From positions 1-64,000 of the forward strand of contig JAUNOY010000006.1 of the NCBI GenBank assembly GCA_030536995.1: a stretch of 64,000 nucleotides of DNA, read 5' to 3'. The notes beneath the pieces were generated by a model. It saw only the letters and a program-made list of their open reading frames with translations. It did no database searches and was not told the origin of the DNA. Below are positions 8,757 to 17,169 of the stretch, piece after piece. A program made the position numbers and the translations under genes. How positions within the stretch are numbered: the first letter of the stretch is position 1; each line of letters starts with the position of its first letter. Source of the DNA: Eubacteriales bacterium. Its GTDB lineage: Bacteria > Bacillota > Clostridia > Lachnospirales > Lachnospiraceae.

Positions 8757-10835
8757 ATGCTACTGTTCGATAGAAAACTTTGTGATGAAATTAATGGAAT
8801 CAAAGAAAAATTAAAGGGAAAAATTGATGTTGAAAAATTATTGAGGGAAGCTGAAGCTGAGTTTGTTTGGGATGAAGAAGCGTTTAATGAGAATAGGGTG
8901 CAGGATGTTTATGGTAAAGTTCTTAAAAGTGCTCAACAGTTTGTGGAACTCATAGAGAATAATGGGAAGAAACTTCCCTCAGATATAATAATGGATTCGC
9001 TTTTATATATGGCTTTTATGAAAGTAATGGAAGATTTGGATTCCGAAATAATAAATCCAAAGACAAGTAAAAAACGTAAAAAGCAATTAATGACATTCGC
9101 AAAAGCCAATACTTGGTTAGAATGCTCCTGTAAGTGTTATAAGAAATATTTAAAAAAGCGGTGGTTAAATGCACATGAAGTATACGAAAAAAATTTGCTT
9201 CTTGTTTTCAAATATTCTGTTTTGCTAGAGGATATTCTTACAGGAGATATGAGACTTCCAAAAGAAATTAAACAACAGATTGATGCGGCAGATAAACATT
9301 TTTGGAACAATGATTGTAAGAGGGAACTTAAAGGTCTTAGTTTAGAAGACAAAAAAAAGAATGAAAACTTTTTTAAAGAAGTTGTGAAGAATAAGAAGAT
9401 ATGGGAATGCTTTTCTAAGGATACAATATACGAGTTGTATAGTCGTAAAGTAGAGGAACTGCTTCGAAAGAATATGAATCGTGATGAAGTGTGGTGGTAT
9501 ATTGGTTTTAATCTTAAATATGGAACGGATACATATTTTAAAAATGCATATCTTAAAAATGCATACGAAAGGTGTCTAAAAAAAGTAGGTGAAGAATGTA
9601 TTTGGGATGGTAGAAAAGCTTATAATGGCACAATTCCAAGTGGAAAGTATTTTTACGATAGCTCTATAAAAGGAAAAATTGAAGAAGTTTGTTATGATGA
9701 GGAAAAAACAGTTCAGATTATTCGAGCCAAGATAAAACAAATATTCAAGGAAAATGCAGATATAGAAGATCAATTGGATTTTACCAAGTTGGTATTTGCA
9801 GGTATATTATGTGAAATAAGGTATGAAACGGAAAGTCATTGTGGCAGAGTTTCAGGTAGTGATATGGAAATGGGGATATTATATGATGACGAAAAGTTTT
9901 GGGTGTATGACAAACAAAGTAAAAGGTTAGTTACTGAAATAACAATAGAAAAGTACGCTAAAAAATTACAAATGAAAGAAGAGGAGGATTCTGAACAAGA
10001 AGCAACGATAAAAGCCCTGAAAGAAAAATTTGAGTATGGAGAGATAAAAAATGATTTGAACCCGATATTCCAACTGAGACAAGATTTTGATCCGGAAATA
10101 AAAGCGGTAATTAATGGAAAAGGCAAAAACAGAAACTTTTCGAATCGATTAGAAAAAATCTTTAGTTGCAAAGAGGGAATGAGTCTTTATGAATCCTATA
10201 TTGTTGAAAAACAGTCGGGCTTTTATTTGGCTTGGATGATTTATAATAGAACGGTGAAACTACGATTTATTAAAAATCCTGGAATACAAGAAGGCATAGT
10301 AAAATTGACAATGGAATTGAGTGAAATTAAAAATGCAGATATAAGACTTGTTATAGCAGAACATGTTTTGGATATGCTGGATGAAATTCTGTGCATGGAA
10401 AATATGGATATTATACAGGGAATAAACGCTATTTGTGAGGGAATAAAAGAATGTGCTGAACATTTCAATGAAAAATATAATCTTCTTTATGAAATAATGC
10501 TCCTTATATTTACAGATGAAAAATGTCTTTCGAACGGTAAATATAGATATCAGCTTCTGGAATGGAATATATTTAAGCTAAGTGTTACCTTTATGAATAT
10601 GGAGCGCAAATTTAAAAAAGTGTATTATGAGTGTAAGAAATCAATGGATAAGGAATTTAGTGGTTTTAACAATGAACTGTACAATACAGAGCTAAATTGT
10701 ATTGTAAAATCAGATGCTAATAGTCCATTTCATAAATGGTTTTGTTGTATTTATGAAAAGCATATTCCGAAAAAAAAGGAGGAAACAAAAGGGAAAAGCG
10801 TAAAACCTGACAAGTCATTGGAAACAATAGGATAG
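8757..10835 (+). CDS. Large orphan protein, 692 aa, function unknown
   Basis: No family is recognised. The protein is Lys/Glu-rich, apparently almost all alpha-helical, with scattered Cys and Trp and no signal peptide, P-loop or membrane segments. A charged linker lies near 400-425, and the end is a low-complexity Lys-rich tail. The gene and its flanks are much more AT-rich than the core genes downstream, suggesting recent acquisition. AAGGTGG lies about 12 bases before the ATG. It is monocistronic: a terminator precedes it and a 17-bp perfect inverted repeat follows. Isolated large helical proteins on mobile elements are often defence or toxin genes, but nothing here proves that. Confidence 0.75.
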   Translation: MLLFDRKLCDEINGIKEKLKGKIDVEKLLREAEAEFVWDEEAFNENRVQDVYGKVLKSAQQFVELIENNGKKLPSDIIMDSLLYMAFMKVMEDLDSEIINPKTSKKRKKQLMTFAKANTWLECSCKCYKKYLKKRWLNAHEVYEKNLLLVFKYSVLLEDILTGDMRLPKEIKQQIDAADKHFWNNDCKRELKGLSLEDKKKNENFFKEVVKNKKIWECFSKDTIYELYSRKVEELLRKNMNRDEVWWYIGFNLKYGTDTYFKNAYLKNAYERCLKKVGEECIWDGRKAYNGTIPSGKYFYDSSIKGKIEEVCYDEEKTVQIIRAKIKQIFKENADIEDQLDFTKLVFAGILCEIRYETESHCGRVSGSDMEMGILYDDEKFWVYDKQSKRLVTEITIEKYAKKLQMKEEEDSEQEATIKALKEKFEYGEIKNDLNPIFQLRQDFDPEIKAVINGKGKNRNFSNRLEKIFSCKEGMSLYESYIVEKQSGFYLAWMIYNRTVKLRFIKNPGIQEGIVKLTMELSEIKNADIRLVIAEHVLDMLDEILCMENMDIIQGINAICEGIKECAEHFNEKYNLLYEIMLLIFTDEKCLSNGKYRYQLLEWNIFKLSVTFMNMERKFKKVYYECKKSMDKEFSGFNNELYNTELNCIVKSDANSPFHKWFCCIYEKHIPKKKEETKGKSVKPDKSLETIG

Positions 10836-10960
10836 AATAAAAACAGAATATCAAATGCTGAAAGAATTAAGATTGTAACATTGGAAAGCAAATAAACTTA
10901 CATACAGCAGAAATGATTATTGGGAAATGTGCAAAAGTTTTGAACAAAATCTTTTCGGAA

Positions 10961-11010
10961 AATAGAAATAGCCAAGCATGGATGTATATCCTAGCTTGGC
11001 TATTTCTATT
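10961..11010 (+). terminator. Perfect 17-bp inverted repeat downstream of orphan gene
   Basis: The arms at 10961-10977 and 10994-11010 are exact reverse complements, with a 16-base loop. The right arm ends in TTTCTATT, so it could act as a bidirectional terminator. The length and perfection are unusual for a plain terminator. Confidence 0.6.
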
Positions 11011-11070
11011 AGTTCATGAAAACGAAGGATCGTTGGAAGCCAAACTGCAAATGCGGTGGTGTGGGAGGCG

Positions 11071-11092
11071 GGGAAATTTAATTAAATTTCCC
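11071..11092. repeat. Perfect 22-bp palindrome
   Basis: The sequence consists of GGGAAATTTAA followed by its exact reverse complement. It lies in the 433-base gene-free stretch 10836-11268. It could be a second hairpin or a binding site for a dimeric DNA-binding protein. Apart from this, the 17-bp inverted repeat and a weak imperfect hairpin at about 11111-11134, I see nothing in the stretch. Confidence 0.5.
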
Positions 11093-11268
11093 TTCTACTC
11101 GATTCAACATGGGTTAGATTCTCGATCTAAATCCTCTAAAAGATAGTGAGTACCAATGGTATTAGGTGTCAATAGGCCAAATTCAATCAAGACGCAGAAG
11201 TTGGTCGCTACGAAGTTGTGCCCAAATGTATACTATACTTTAGCCATAAAAAAAGGAGGAAATAACCA

Positions 11269-13125
11269 ATGAATAATCATCAATATACAAACACAGGCGG
11301 ATATATTTATTCCAATGTGGCTGGTCACATTCCGACACAGGAGCAGCTTACAAGTTTCCAGAATGATTTGTGCATCACAAACCAGAATTTGGCAACTTTG
11401 TCAGAGCATATGCAGGCAACAGGAGCAGCAATTTACAGGTCAAATGAGTCCGTGACTGAAACTGTCGAAAAACTTCGGAAGGATATGAAAAAAGACAGGA
11501 AGAAAAAAACAACACAGAAGGTTGCAATGATGTCCAACAGTATTTATATCATTCAGTTTTTTGATGATGGAACGTCAGAGGCTATGCCATTGTTTCTGAG
11601 CTTGGGTGGAAAATATTACATCAAACGTCTGATTTTTCCAGCAGAGAGAAAAGAAAAAAATAGGGTCGAAATTTGGTTCCCAGATCAGGATGTTTTTGTT
11701 TATGTTCCTGAAAATAGCAGCGGAAAAATCTTATTTGATGCGTTTGTAGAAGCAGGTGTTGCTTTCAATACGCAACTTACAGTAAGTCGGTGTACTCAGG
11801 CTTTGGCTGAATTTTTTATCCCTCGAATTCGCGAATGTGAAAATACCATTCTCTATTCTGGGCTTGCAGGATGGGAAGGAAGATTTTTTATGACAAAAGA
11901 ATGCTTTCGTCGATTTCGATATTATAGACATTTTCCCGATTCTTTACCAGTACTGGAAAAAAGTTTGCCTGGTGTAAATTCCAAAGCTGGGCAGGAGAGG
12001 GTAAAGGAATACCTCAATTTGATTAATGATGTGAAGGGATATCGTCTGCGCTTCTGGCTTTTTCTTTATCCCTATGTGGGGTTGCTTAAAACAATTTTAG
12101 ACCAGAAGGGATATCGAACAGATTTTATTCTGACATTGCTGACTGACGATTTGGGGGTAAAAAAGTGCATTTTAAATTACCTTCAGTTGTTCAATAGGTA
12201 TCAACTGTGTCCGACAACCATTGAGGGTTCAGAAAAAAGGGTTATGGAAACTGTAGCCTGCGAAAAAGATGAGGTTCTTGTAGTTGATCATTCCACTCTA
12301 GTGACCGAAACACCTTACAAGCTACATACAATGGAAAACAATTTGGAAAAAATTATGAAAATTTCGACCGGTGAAAAAATTCTTCCGCCTCCATATAATC
12401 GGGATGCGACATTTGTACTTGCCGTGATTAGCGATGTAGGTATAAATTTCAAAGGCTGCACGCTGAATTTTATTGTGGAAATGGAAGATTTAAAAAAAAT
12501 GACATTTAGTAGAGAGGAGGGTGATGATTATATAGGTGAAAACTTTACAGGATTTGTAAATTGGGCTATGGAAAAATTTAATCGCATGGAAGCACAGCTT
12601 TGTAATTGTCCAAAAGAATTTCGGGATAGGAAGGCCACGATTAAAGCAGTTTCAGGTATCGTGGAAGCGAGATTTGCGGATATAGGCATTAATGTTTGGG
12701 AAGTGCTGAAGATTGATGTGAATACACTTTTCGAAAAAGGGCTTTTTGAGTGTGATAATATTGCCGAAAATGATTTGCTGCTTCGAAAGTTTCGGGAGCT
12801 GGTTCGCGAAAATATTCAAAAAACAGTTGTGCTTCCTAAGAAGCATGGAGTTATGGAAAATGGAGCTGTGTATTTTGATGAGGAATGGATATGGATTCCG
12901 TCATTTTTATGTACCACATGGTTGACAACTGCTGGCCTCCGAAAACAGAGGAAACGACTGTTGTTTACTTTGAAGTCTGAGGGGATTTTATACGCGGATG
13001 AGGGCTATACGCATCGTACGCAGATTCAGTTTAATACATTGGAGACAATTATGCTGAAGAGGGACTTTTTTACAAAGACTGGTGAAGTGGAAGTGATTTC
13101 CTTGGGGAGGGAACGCGATGATTAA
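11269..13125 (+). CDS. 618-aa protein of HerA-linked module, possibly degenerate DUF927-like
   Basis: There is a strong AAAGGAGG site upstream. The protein starts with a polar, Gln/Thr/Asn-rich region (1-60), a Lys-rich helix (about 68-85), then a mixed domain. Segments such as YSGLAGWEGRFF (about 197-208) and a later VLVVDHSTLV recall the layout of DUF927-type phage/plasmid helicase-like proteins, but I see no intact Walker A, so any ATPase fold would be degenerate. This resemblance is weak and inferred. The stop lies eight bases inside the next gene, so it is coupled to the HerA-like ATPase. Base composition is AT-rich. It is the least understood member of the module. Confidence 0.6.
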   Translation: MNNHQYTNTGGYIYSNVAGHIPTQEQLTSFQNDLCITNQNLATLSEHMQATGAAIYRSNESVTETVEKLRKDMKKDRKKKTTQKVAMMSNSIYIIQFFDDGTSEAMPLFLSLGGKYYIKRLIFPAERKEKNRVEIWFPDQDVFVYVPENSSGKILFDAFVEAGVAFNTQLTVSRCTQALAEFFIPRIRECENTILYSGLAGWEGRFFMTKECFRRFRYYRHFPDSLPVLEKSLPGVNSKAGQERVKEYLNLINDVKGYRLRFWLFLYPYVGLLKTILDQKGYRTDFILTLLTDDLGVKKCILNYLQLFNRYQLCPTTIEGSEKRVMETVACEKDEVLVVDHSTLVTETPYKLHTMENNLEKIMKISTGEKILPPPYNRDATFVLAVISDVGINFKGCTLNFIVEMEDLKKMTFSREEGDDYIGENFTGFVNWAMEKFNRMEAQLCNCPKEFRDRKATIKAVSGIVEARFADIGINVWEVLKIDVNTLFEKGLFECDNIAENDLLLRKFRELVRENIQKTVVLPKKHGVMENGAVYFDEEWIWIPSFLCTTWLTTAGLRKQRKRLLFTLKSEGILYADEGYTHRTQIQFNTLETIMLKRDFFTKTGEVEVISLGRERDD

Positions 13126-14170
13126 AGATATAAGCGGAGTAAAAATCAAACTTGCAAATGTTCCAAATGCACACTGCCTTCTGTTGGGGCAGTCTGGAAG
13201 TGGAAAAACAGTTGGTTTGAATGTTTTAATTAAAGAAGCACTGAAAGATGGGAATCAGGTTTTTGTTGTTGACTATTCCGACAGTTTTACGGCAGAAGAG
13301 ATTGAGAAGGCAAAAGTCCTGAAAGCAGAAGATGTTACTTTTAAGGATTTGAGCAAAGAAACTTTTGTACTGCCCTTCCTTTCAGGAAATAAAGCGAAAG
13401 ATGTTGAATCTATTTCGATGGCACTTTCAGAAAGTTTTGAAATTTTTGGGAGGAGACAGAAAGAGGTTCTCCATGAGTTGGTTTCTAACATTTGGGAAGA
13501 CGGATCTGTTCGTTTTGGCGGGATTATGGAAGATTTAGACTTGATGTATTTGATCGAAAAAGACAATGATTCAGACAAAGCACAGAGAATTGAAAAATTG
13601 TCTGAAAAGCTTGAATGTTTAGCTGAAAGTGACTTCATCGAACTTGTTAACATAAGTGGAAGTGGAGAAATTTCAAATTCAGTTCAAATTTTGGGATTTT
13701 CAAGTTTTCCATTCGAAACAAGAAAAAAGGTTGCAAACTTTTGTTTGGAGCTTTATTGGAAAAAAATACGGTGTAGGCAAGATGATATGAAAACAACTCG
13801 CATTGTGCTCGATGAGGTGCAGAATGTTGGATTTAGAAAGACGCAGGCCTTCACGAATATGATTCGAGAGGGACGTAAATTTGGGCTGGGTGTTTTCATG
13901 GCAACACAGTTTGAAAATGACACAGAAAAAATGGAGCTTCTTATGCAAGCCGCGAATGTACTGCTTTTTAAACCAACGATTAGAAATGCTAGAAAAACAG
14001 CGAAACTTATCGAGGAGGAAAACTGCAAGACGTGGTTGAAAATATTGGAGCAGTTAGAGATTGGGCATTTTGTTTTGATGGGAACTTACAATGTAAATCA
14101 AAATACTAAAATGCATCAAACGCCAATTCTGGCGCAGATGGAAATTAACAGTAGGGAGGAAATAAAATGA
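13118..14170 (+). CDS. HerA/FtsK-like P-loop ATPase
   Basis: The 350-aa protein has Walker A GQSGSGKT at 24-31, and Walker B TRIVLDEVQNVG with acidic pair 232-233. It then has the REGRKFGLGVFMATQ segment typical of HerA/VirD4/FtsK-type motor ATPases (DUF87, AAA-10 group). No membrane helices are present, so it is not a classical conjugative coupling protein with an anchor. It overlaps the 618-aa gene by eight bases and the next small gene by four (ATGA), implying a fixed-ratio complex. HerA-like ATPases pair with nucleases in repair and in several phage defence systems; a partner nuclease is not obvious here. Confidence 0.85.
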   Translation: MIKDISGVKIKLANVPNAHCLLLGQSGSGKTVGLNVLIKEALKDGNQVFVVDYSDSFTAEEIEKAKVLKAEDVTFKDLSKETFVLPFLSGNKAKDVESISMALSESFEIFGRRQKEVLHELVSNIWEDGSVRFGGIMEDLDLMYLIEKDNDSDKAQRIEKLSEKLECLAESDFIELVNISGSGEISNSVQILGFSSFPFETRKKVANFCLELYWKKIRCRQDDMKTTRIVLDEVQNVGFRKTQAFTNMIREGRKFGLGVFMATQFENDTEKMELLMQAANVLLFKPTIRNARKTAKLIEEENCKTWLKILEQLEIGHFVLMGTYNVNQNTKMHQTPILAQMEINSREEIK

Positions 14171-14409
14171 ATAAAAATATTTTTTGGGAATCAGAATCAA
14201 AGTATGTGAATACATATGAAGCGAATAAAATACATACGGAGGAACTTATGCCAGTGCCAGATTACAAAGAAATTGAAATCGAAAAATCAGGGATGAAAAT
14301 CTGTTTTCTCTTCCCGTCAAAGACAGAAGAGAACACGGAAATCCGTAAAGACATCAAGGCGATTCTTGCAGGTGCTTTACGTGAACAGGTAGAGTACAGA
14401 ACTCATTAA
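14167..14409 (+). CDS. Small conserved-looking protein, 80 aa
   Basis: The start overlaps the HerA-like stop (ATGA) and has GGGAGGAAAT just upstream. The N-terminal half is polar, the middle GMKICFLFPSK forms a short beta-like segment, and the C-terminus RKDIKAILAGALREQ is a helix. That layout recalls small proteins that sit just before large serine recombinases (TnpW-like), but the match is only in pattern. Its position between the ATPase and the recombinase suggests a regulator or cofactor of one of them. Confidence 0.6.
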   Translation: MNKNIFWESESKYVNTYEANKIHTEELMPVPDYKEIEIEKSGMKICFLFPSKTEENTEIRKDIKAILAGALREQVEYRTH

Positions 14410-14416
14410 CGATGAA

Positions 14417-14451
14417 GAGTGGGGCGGGGCGTATAACTCTTTGCCCCACTC
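14417..14451 (+). terminator. Hairpin between small gene and recombinase
   Basis: GAGTGGGGC (14417-14425) and GCCCCACTC (14443-14451) pair perfectly around a 17-base loop. No U run follows, so it may attenuate rather than fully stop transcription into the recombinase gene. Confidence 0.45.
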
Positions 14452-14492
14452 AATGCAAAGGAATTTTTAAATGGGAAGGACGGCTCTTATAT

Positions 14493-16178
14493 ATGAAGAA
14501 AAAAGTAAGGATGCTTCTCCGTGTAAGTTCCAATCAGCAGTTGGAAGCAGACGGAGATTTAAGTATTCAGAGACAGCTTGTAAGGGAATACATAGAAAAA
14601 AATCCAGACTGGGAGCAGGATACAAAAGAGTATTTTGAGGGTAGTAACAGTGGTTATCACAATTCTGTAGCAGATCGAGATGTGCTGCAGGAGGCGCTGC
14701 AGGATGCAGAAGCAGGAGAATATCAGATTTTGGTGGCATACAAGGATGACAGAATTGGAAGACGTATGTGGGAAATTGGGGCATATGTTATGGCACTGAA
14801 AAATTGCGGTGTAGACATTTACACGGTAAAAGATGGATGTATTTCACCGGAATCAGATGATATTATGGGGCAGATGGTGCTGGCGATGCGTTACGGAAAT
14901 GCTCAGAAAAGCAGTTCGGATACAGGAATGCGTGTGAAGGACTCAGCTCAGAAAATGGTACAGAAAGGAAAATATGTAGGTGGAACACCACCATATGGAT
15001 ATAAATTGGAATTGTCAGGTGAGCTTAGTAAGCATGGACGTGCGCTTCATCATTTGGTAATCGAACCGGAAAGGGCAGAAGTGGTAAAATATATCTATGA
15101 ACTGTCCTTGAATAAAGAATACGGTTCTGCAAAGATTGCCAAAATATTAAATGTCCATGAGGTATATAAAAAGATGGCTCCCAAAGATTATTGGAAGTCG
15201 GGAACAATTACCAGTATATTGACAAATCCTATTTACACAGGAAGGACCGCATACAAACGTCGGGAAAAAGTTAATGGCAAATTTAAACGTCTGGGTAATG
15301 AAGAATGGATTATTGCATCAGAAGCGAATCAGAAACTGATTGTTATAGACGATGATATTTGGAATAAGGTGCAGGAAAGAAGGGAGCGCAGAGGCAGCAA
15401 ATATAAAAAAAGTCTTAAAAACCAAGATGTAACAGTGATTCAGCGTAATAGTGGAGAACTGGCATTGATTGATATTATATACTGCGGCTATTGTGGCAGT
15501 AAGATGACTAATGGAAGTAAATATAATTATTGGACGATTAAGGACACAGGGGAACGGCGTACCAGCAAAATACCCATTTACAAATGTCAGAATGCCTGGC
15601 AGGGGATTCCGCACGACAAAAGCAAGCAATACCGTGCAGATAAAATTGAACCAGTTGTTTTTGAGGCTATTGCCAGCTACATAGGTGTTTTGCAGGAAAA
15701 TGAAGATGTATTTCAGCAAATTGAAGATAATAAAAATAGGGAAGTACTCTTAAAGAAGGGGGAATTGAAGAAAGAAAAACAGGAATTAGAAAAAATACAA
15801 AATAAGATCAGCGTAATGGAAGGTCATATACCAGATGCAATGACTGGAGAGTATCCTTTAAATTTGAAAGAATTGATGGACATTATTCGGAAGCACAAAG
15901 ATCAGATGCAACAGCAGCAGAAAGTGGTTTCACAAAAAGAATCAGAGTTAAAAAGCATAAATGTTTCCTCCAGAGACTGGGAGCAGCTTAGGAAAGAGAT
16001 TCCTAGTTGGCAGGAGGTGTTCCTCAATTCGGATACCGCAACCAAGCGCGTACTCGTGAATAAGCTTATAAAACGCATAGAAATTAAGAAAGATGAGATA
16101 AAGGTAGAGTTTAAAATAAACTTGAATGATTTCTTGCCTCAAACCCGAATTACTGATGGTTTCGACGTACCGGAATAA
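14493..16178 (+). CDS. Large serine recombinase / integrase
   Basis: The 561-aa protein has an N-terminal resolvase domain with MLLRVSSNQQ at 7-16 and DRIGRR near 90, the recombinase domain with GTPPYGYKLE and ILTNPIYTGR, a zinc ribbon with a CGYCGSK knuckle at about 332-338, and a C-terminal coiled coil. This architecture is that of TnpX/TndX and phage-type large serine integrases, which integrate and excise elements at short att sites. The start at 14493 begins at the conserved family N-terminus. The last codons run into a foreign gene fragment at about 16165, so the 3' end of the integrase gene marks the element border (attR). The stop codon lies in or right next to the target gene. Confidence 0.94.
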   Translation: MKKKVRMLLRVSSNQQLEADGDLSIQRQLVREYIEKNPDWEQDTKEYFEGSNSGYHNSVADRDVLQEALQDAEAGEYQILVAYKDDRIGRRMWEIGAYVMALKNCGVDIYTVKDGCISPESDDIMGQMVLAMRYGNAQKSSSDTGMRVKDSAQKMVQKGKYVGGTPPYGYKLELSGELSKHGRALHHLVIEPERAEVVKYIYELSLNKEYGSAKIAKILNVHEVYKKMAPKDYWKSGTITSILTNPIYTGRTAYKRREKVNGKFKRLGNEEWIIASEANQKLIVIDDDIWNKVQERRERRGSKYKKSLKNQDVTVIQRNSGELALIDIIYCGYCGSKMTNGSKYNYWTIKDTGERRTSKIPIYKCQNAWQGIPHDKSKQYRADKIEPVVFEAIASYIGVLQENEDVFQQIEDNKNREVLLKKGELKKEKQELEKIQNKISVMEGHIPDAMTGEYPLNLKELMDIIRKHKDQMQQQQKVVSQKESELKSINVSSRDWEQLRKEIPSWQEVFLNSDTATKRVLVNKLIKRIEIKKDEIKVEFKINLNDFLPQTRITDGFDVPE

Positions 16179-16185
16179 AGGCTAC
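16140..16185 (+). mobile_element. Putative attR junction of the integrated element
   Basis: Integrase coding sequence merges into the SpoIID-like gene near TTTCGACGTACCGG (16161-16174). Target homology resumes at about YRNKGYDF. The exact crossover cannot be fixed without the other end or an empty site. No second copy of the core was noticed in the window, so attL is taken to lie upstream of position 1. Confidence 0.55.
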
Positions 16186-16758
16186 GATTTTACCATAACT
16201 TCTTCAACAGCCTATGACCATAAATGGATTTACGGGCGGAATATTTTTGATCCTATAGATAGAATTGTGGATGAGCTTTTTGAAAATTATCTTTCCAGAC
16301 CAAATGTGAAGCAGCCTATTTTGACACAATACTGCGACGGAGAAATGGTGAGGTGTGCTGACAGAGGCTGGATGACTCAGTGGGGAAGTAAAAGTCTGGG
16401 AGATCAGGGCTATTCTCCCATAGAAATACTCAGATCTTTTTATGGAAACGATATGTATATTAATGTGGCTGAAGAAATTTCCGGTATTCCGTCTTCGTGG
16501 CCCGGCTATGACCTGACACTTGGGGCGTCCGGAAATAAGGTGAGACAGATTCAGGAACAGCTTAATGCCATTGCAGGGGCGTACCCGGCGATTCCCAGAC
16601 TGGCAGTGGACGGGATATACGGACGGGAAACAGAGAAAGCTGTGAGCTCCTTTCAGAATGTTTTTGGACTTTCGGTTACCGGAATCACTGATTATCCGAC
16701 ATGGTATAAAATTCAGGAAGTCTATGTGGGAGTGAGTCGGATTGCTGAACTCAGATAA
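16150..16758 (+). pseudogene. 3' part of a SpoIID-like / peptidoglycan-binding gene, interrupted by the element
   Basis: The reading frame from about 16150 starts abruptly in the middle of a protein. It shows a SpoIID/LytB-like core (QYCDGEMVRC, then MTQWGSKSLGDQGYSPIEIL, then FYGNDMYI), followed by a PG_binding_1 domain (GASGNKVRQIQEQLN, LAVDGIYGRETEKAVSSFQ). In intact clostridial relatives a large N-terminal region precedes this. No signal peptide, ribosome site or N-terminus exists here, and the join coincides with the end of the serine integrase gene. The ATG at 16126 lies within the integrase gene and is probably not used. The intact gene would be restored by precise excision. Confidence 0.8.
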
Positions 16759-16811
16759 AAACTTCTGTAGCAGGAATTTTTTTCCGTAGCAGAAAATAGG
16801 ATTATAACAGA

Positions 16812-16843
16812 CAAAAAAATCCTGCATCTTTAAAAGATGCAGG
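16812..16843 (-). terminator. Terminator of tRNA-Leu (minus strand)
   Basis: CCTGCATCTT and AAGATGCAGG form a 10-bp stem; read on the minus strand it is followed by a run of T. It fits as the terminator of the tRNA gene and may also stop the pseudogene transcript. Confidence 0.75.
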
Positions 16844-16853
16844 AAATAAAAAA

Positions 16854-16938
16854 TGCGGAAGATGGGACTTGAACCCACACGAGCGCATTGCTCACAAGAT
16901 CCTTAGTCTTGCTCGTCTGCCAGTTCCGACACTTCCGC
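16854..16938 (-). tRNA. tRNA-Leu, anticodon AAG
   Basis: On the minus strand the sequence folds with a 7-bp acceptor stem (GCGGAAG with CTTCCGC), a long variable arm as in type II tRNAs, and a T arm with GGTTCAAGTCC. The anticodon arm has stem CAAGA/TCTTG around loop CTAAGGA, giving anticodon AAG, which reads CUU and, if A34 is edited to inosine, more codons. The discriminator base is A; CCA is not encoded. Having A34 rather than GAG is unusual outside some Firmicutes. Confidence 0.93.
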
Positions 16939-17169
16939 ATATCGCATTTCTTTGGGGCTTATTTTCGTTTGTCCCTCGCGACAAGTGATACTATACCAAA
17001 GGTTTGGAAGAATGTCAACAGTTTTTTGAAAAAAAATAAAAAAATATTTTTTATTTGAAAAAAAGAGGAATTTGATATTTTATGTAGAATATAATTAATA
17101 AGAGATATTTTGTCGTTGCTATTCACAAAGCGTTTTTTATTTAAAAAAGCGTTTATGGAGGTACTGCCT

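Noticed and set aside
11101-11140. tRNA-like T-arm appearance suggesting an att site in a tRNA fragment
   Set aside because: The stem is imperfect, the TTCGA core is missing and no acceptor stem can be built.
10913-11146. Open frame of 77 aa between the orphan gene and the HerA module
   Set aside because: It crosses the 17-bp inverted repeat and the 22-bp palindrome, has no ribosome site and an implausible composition.
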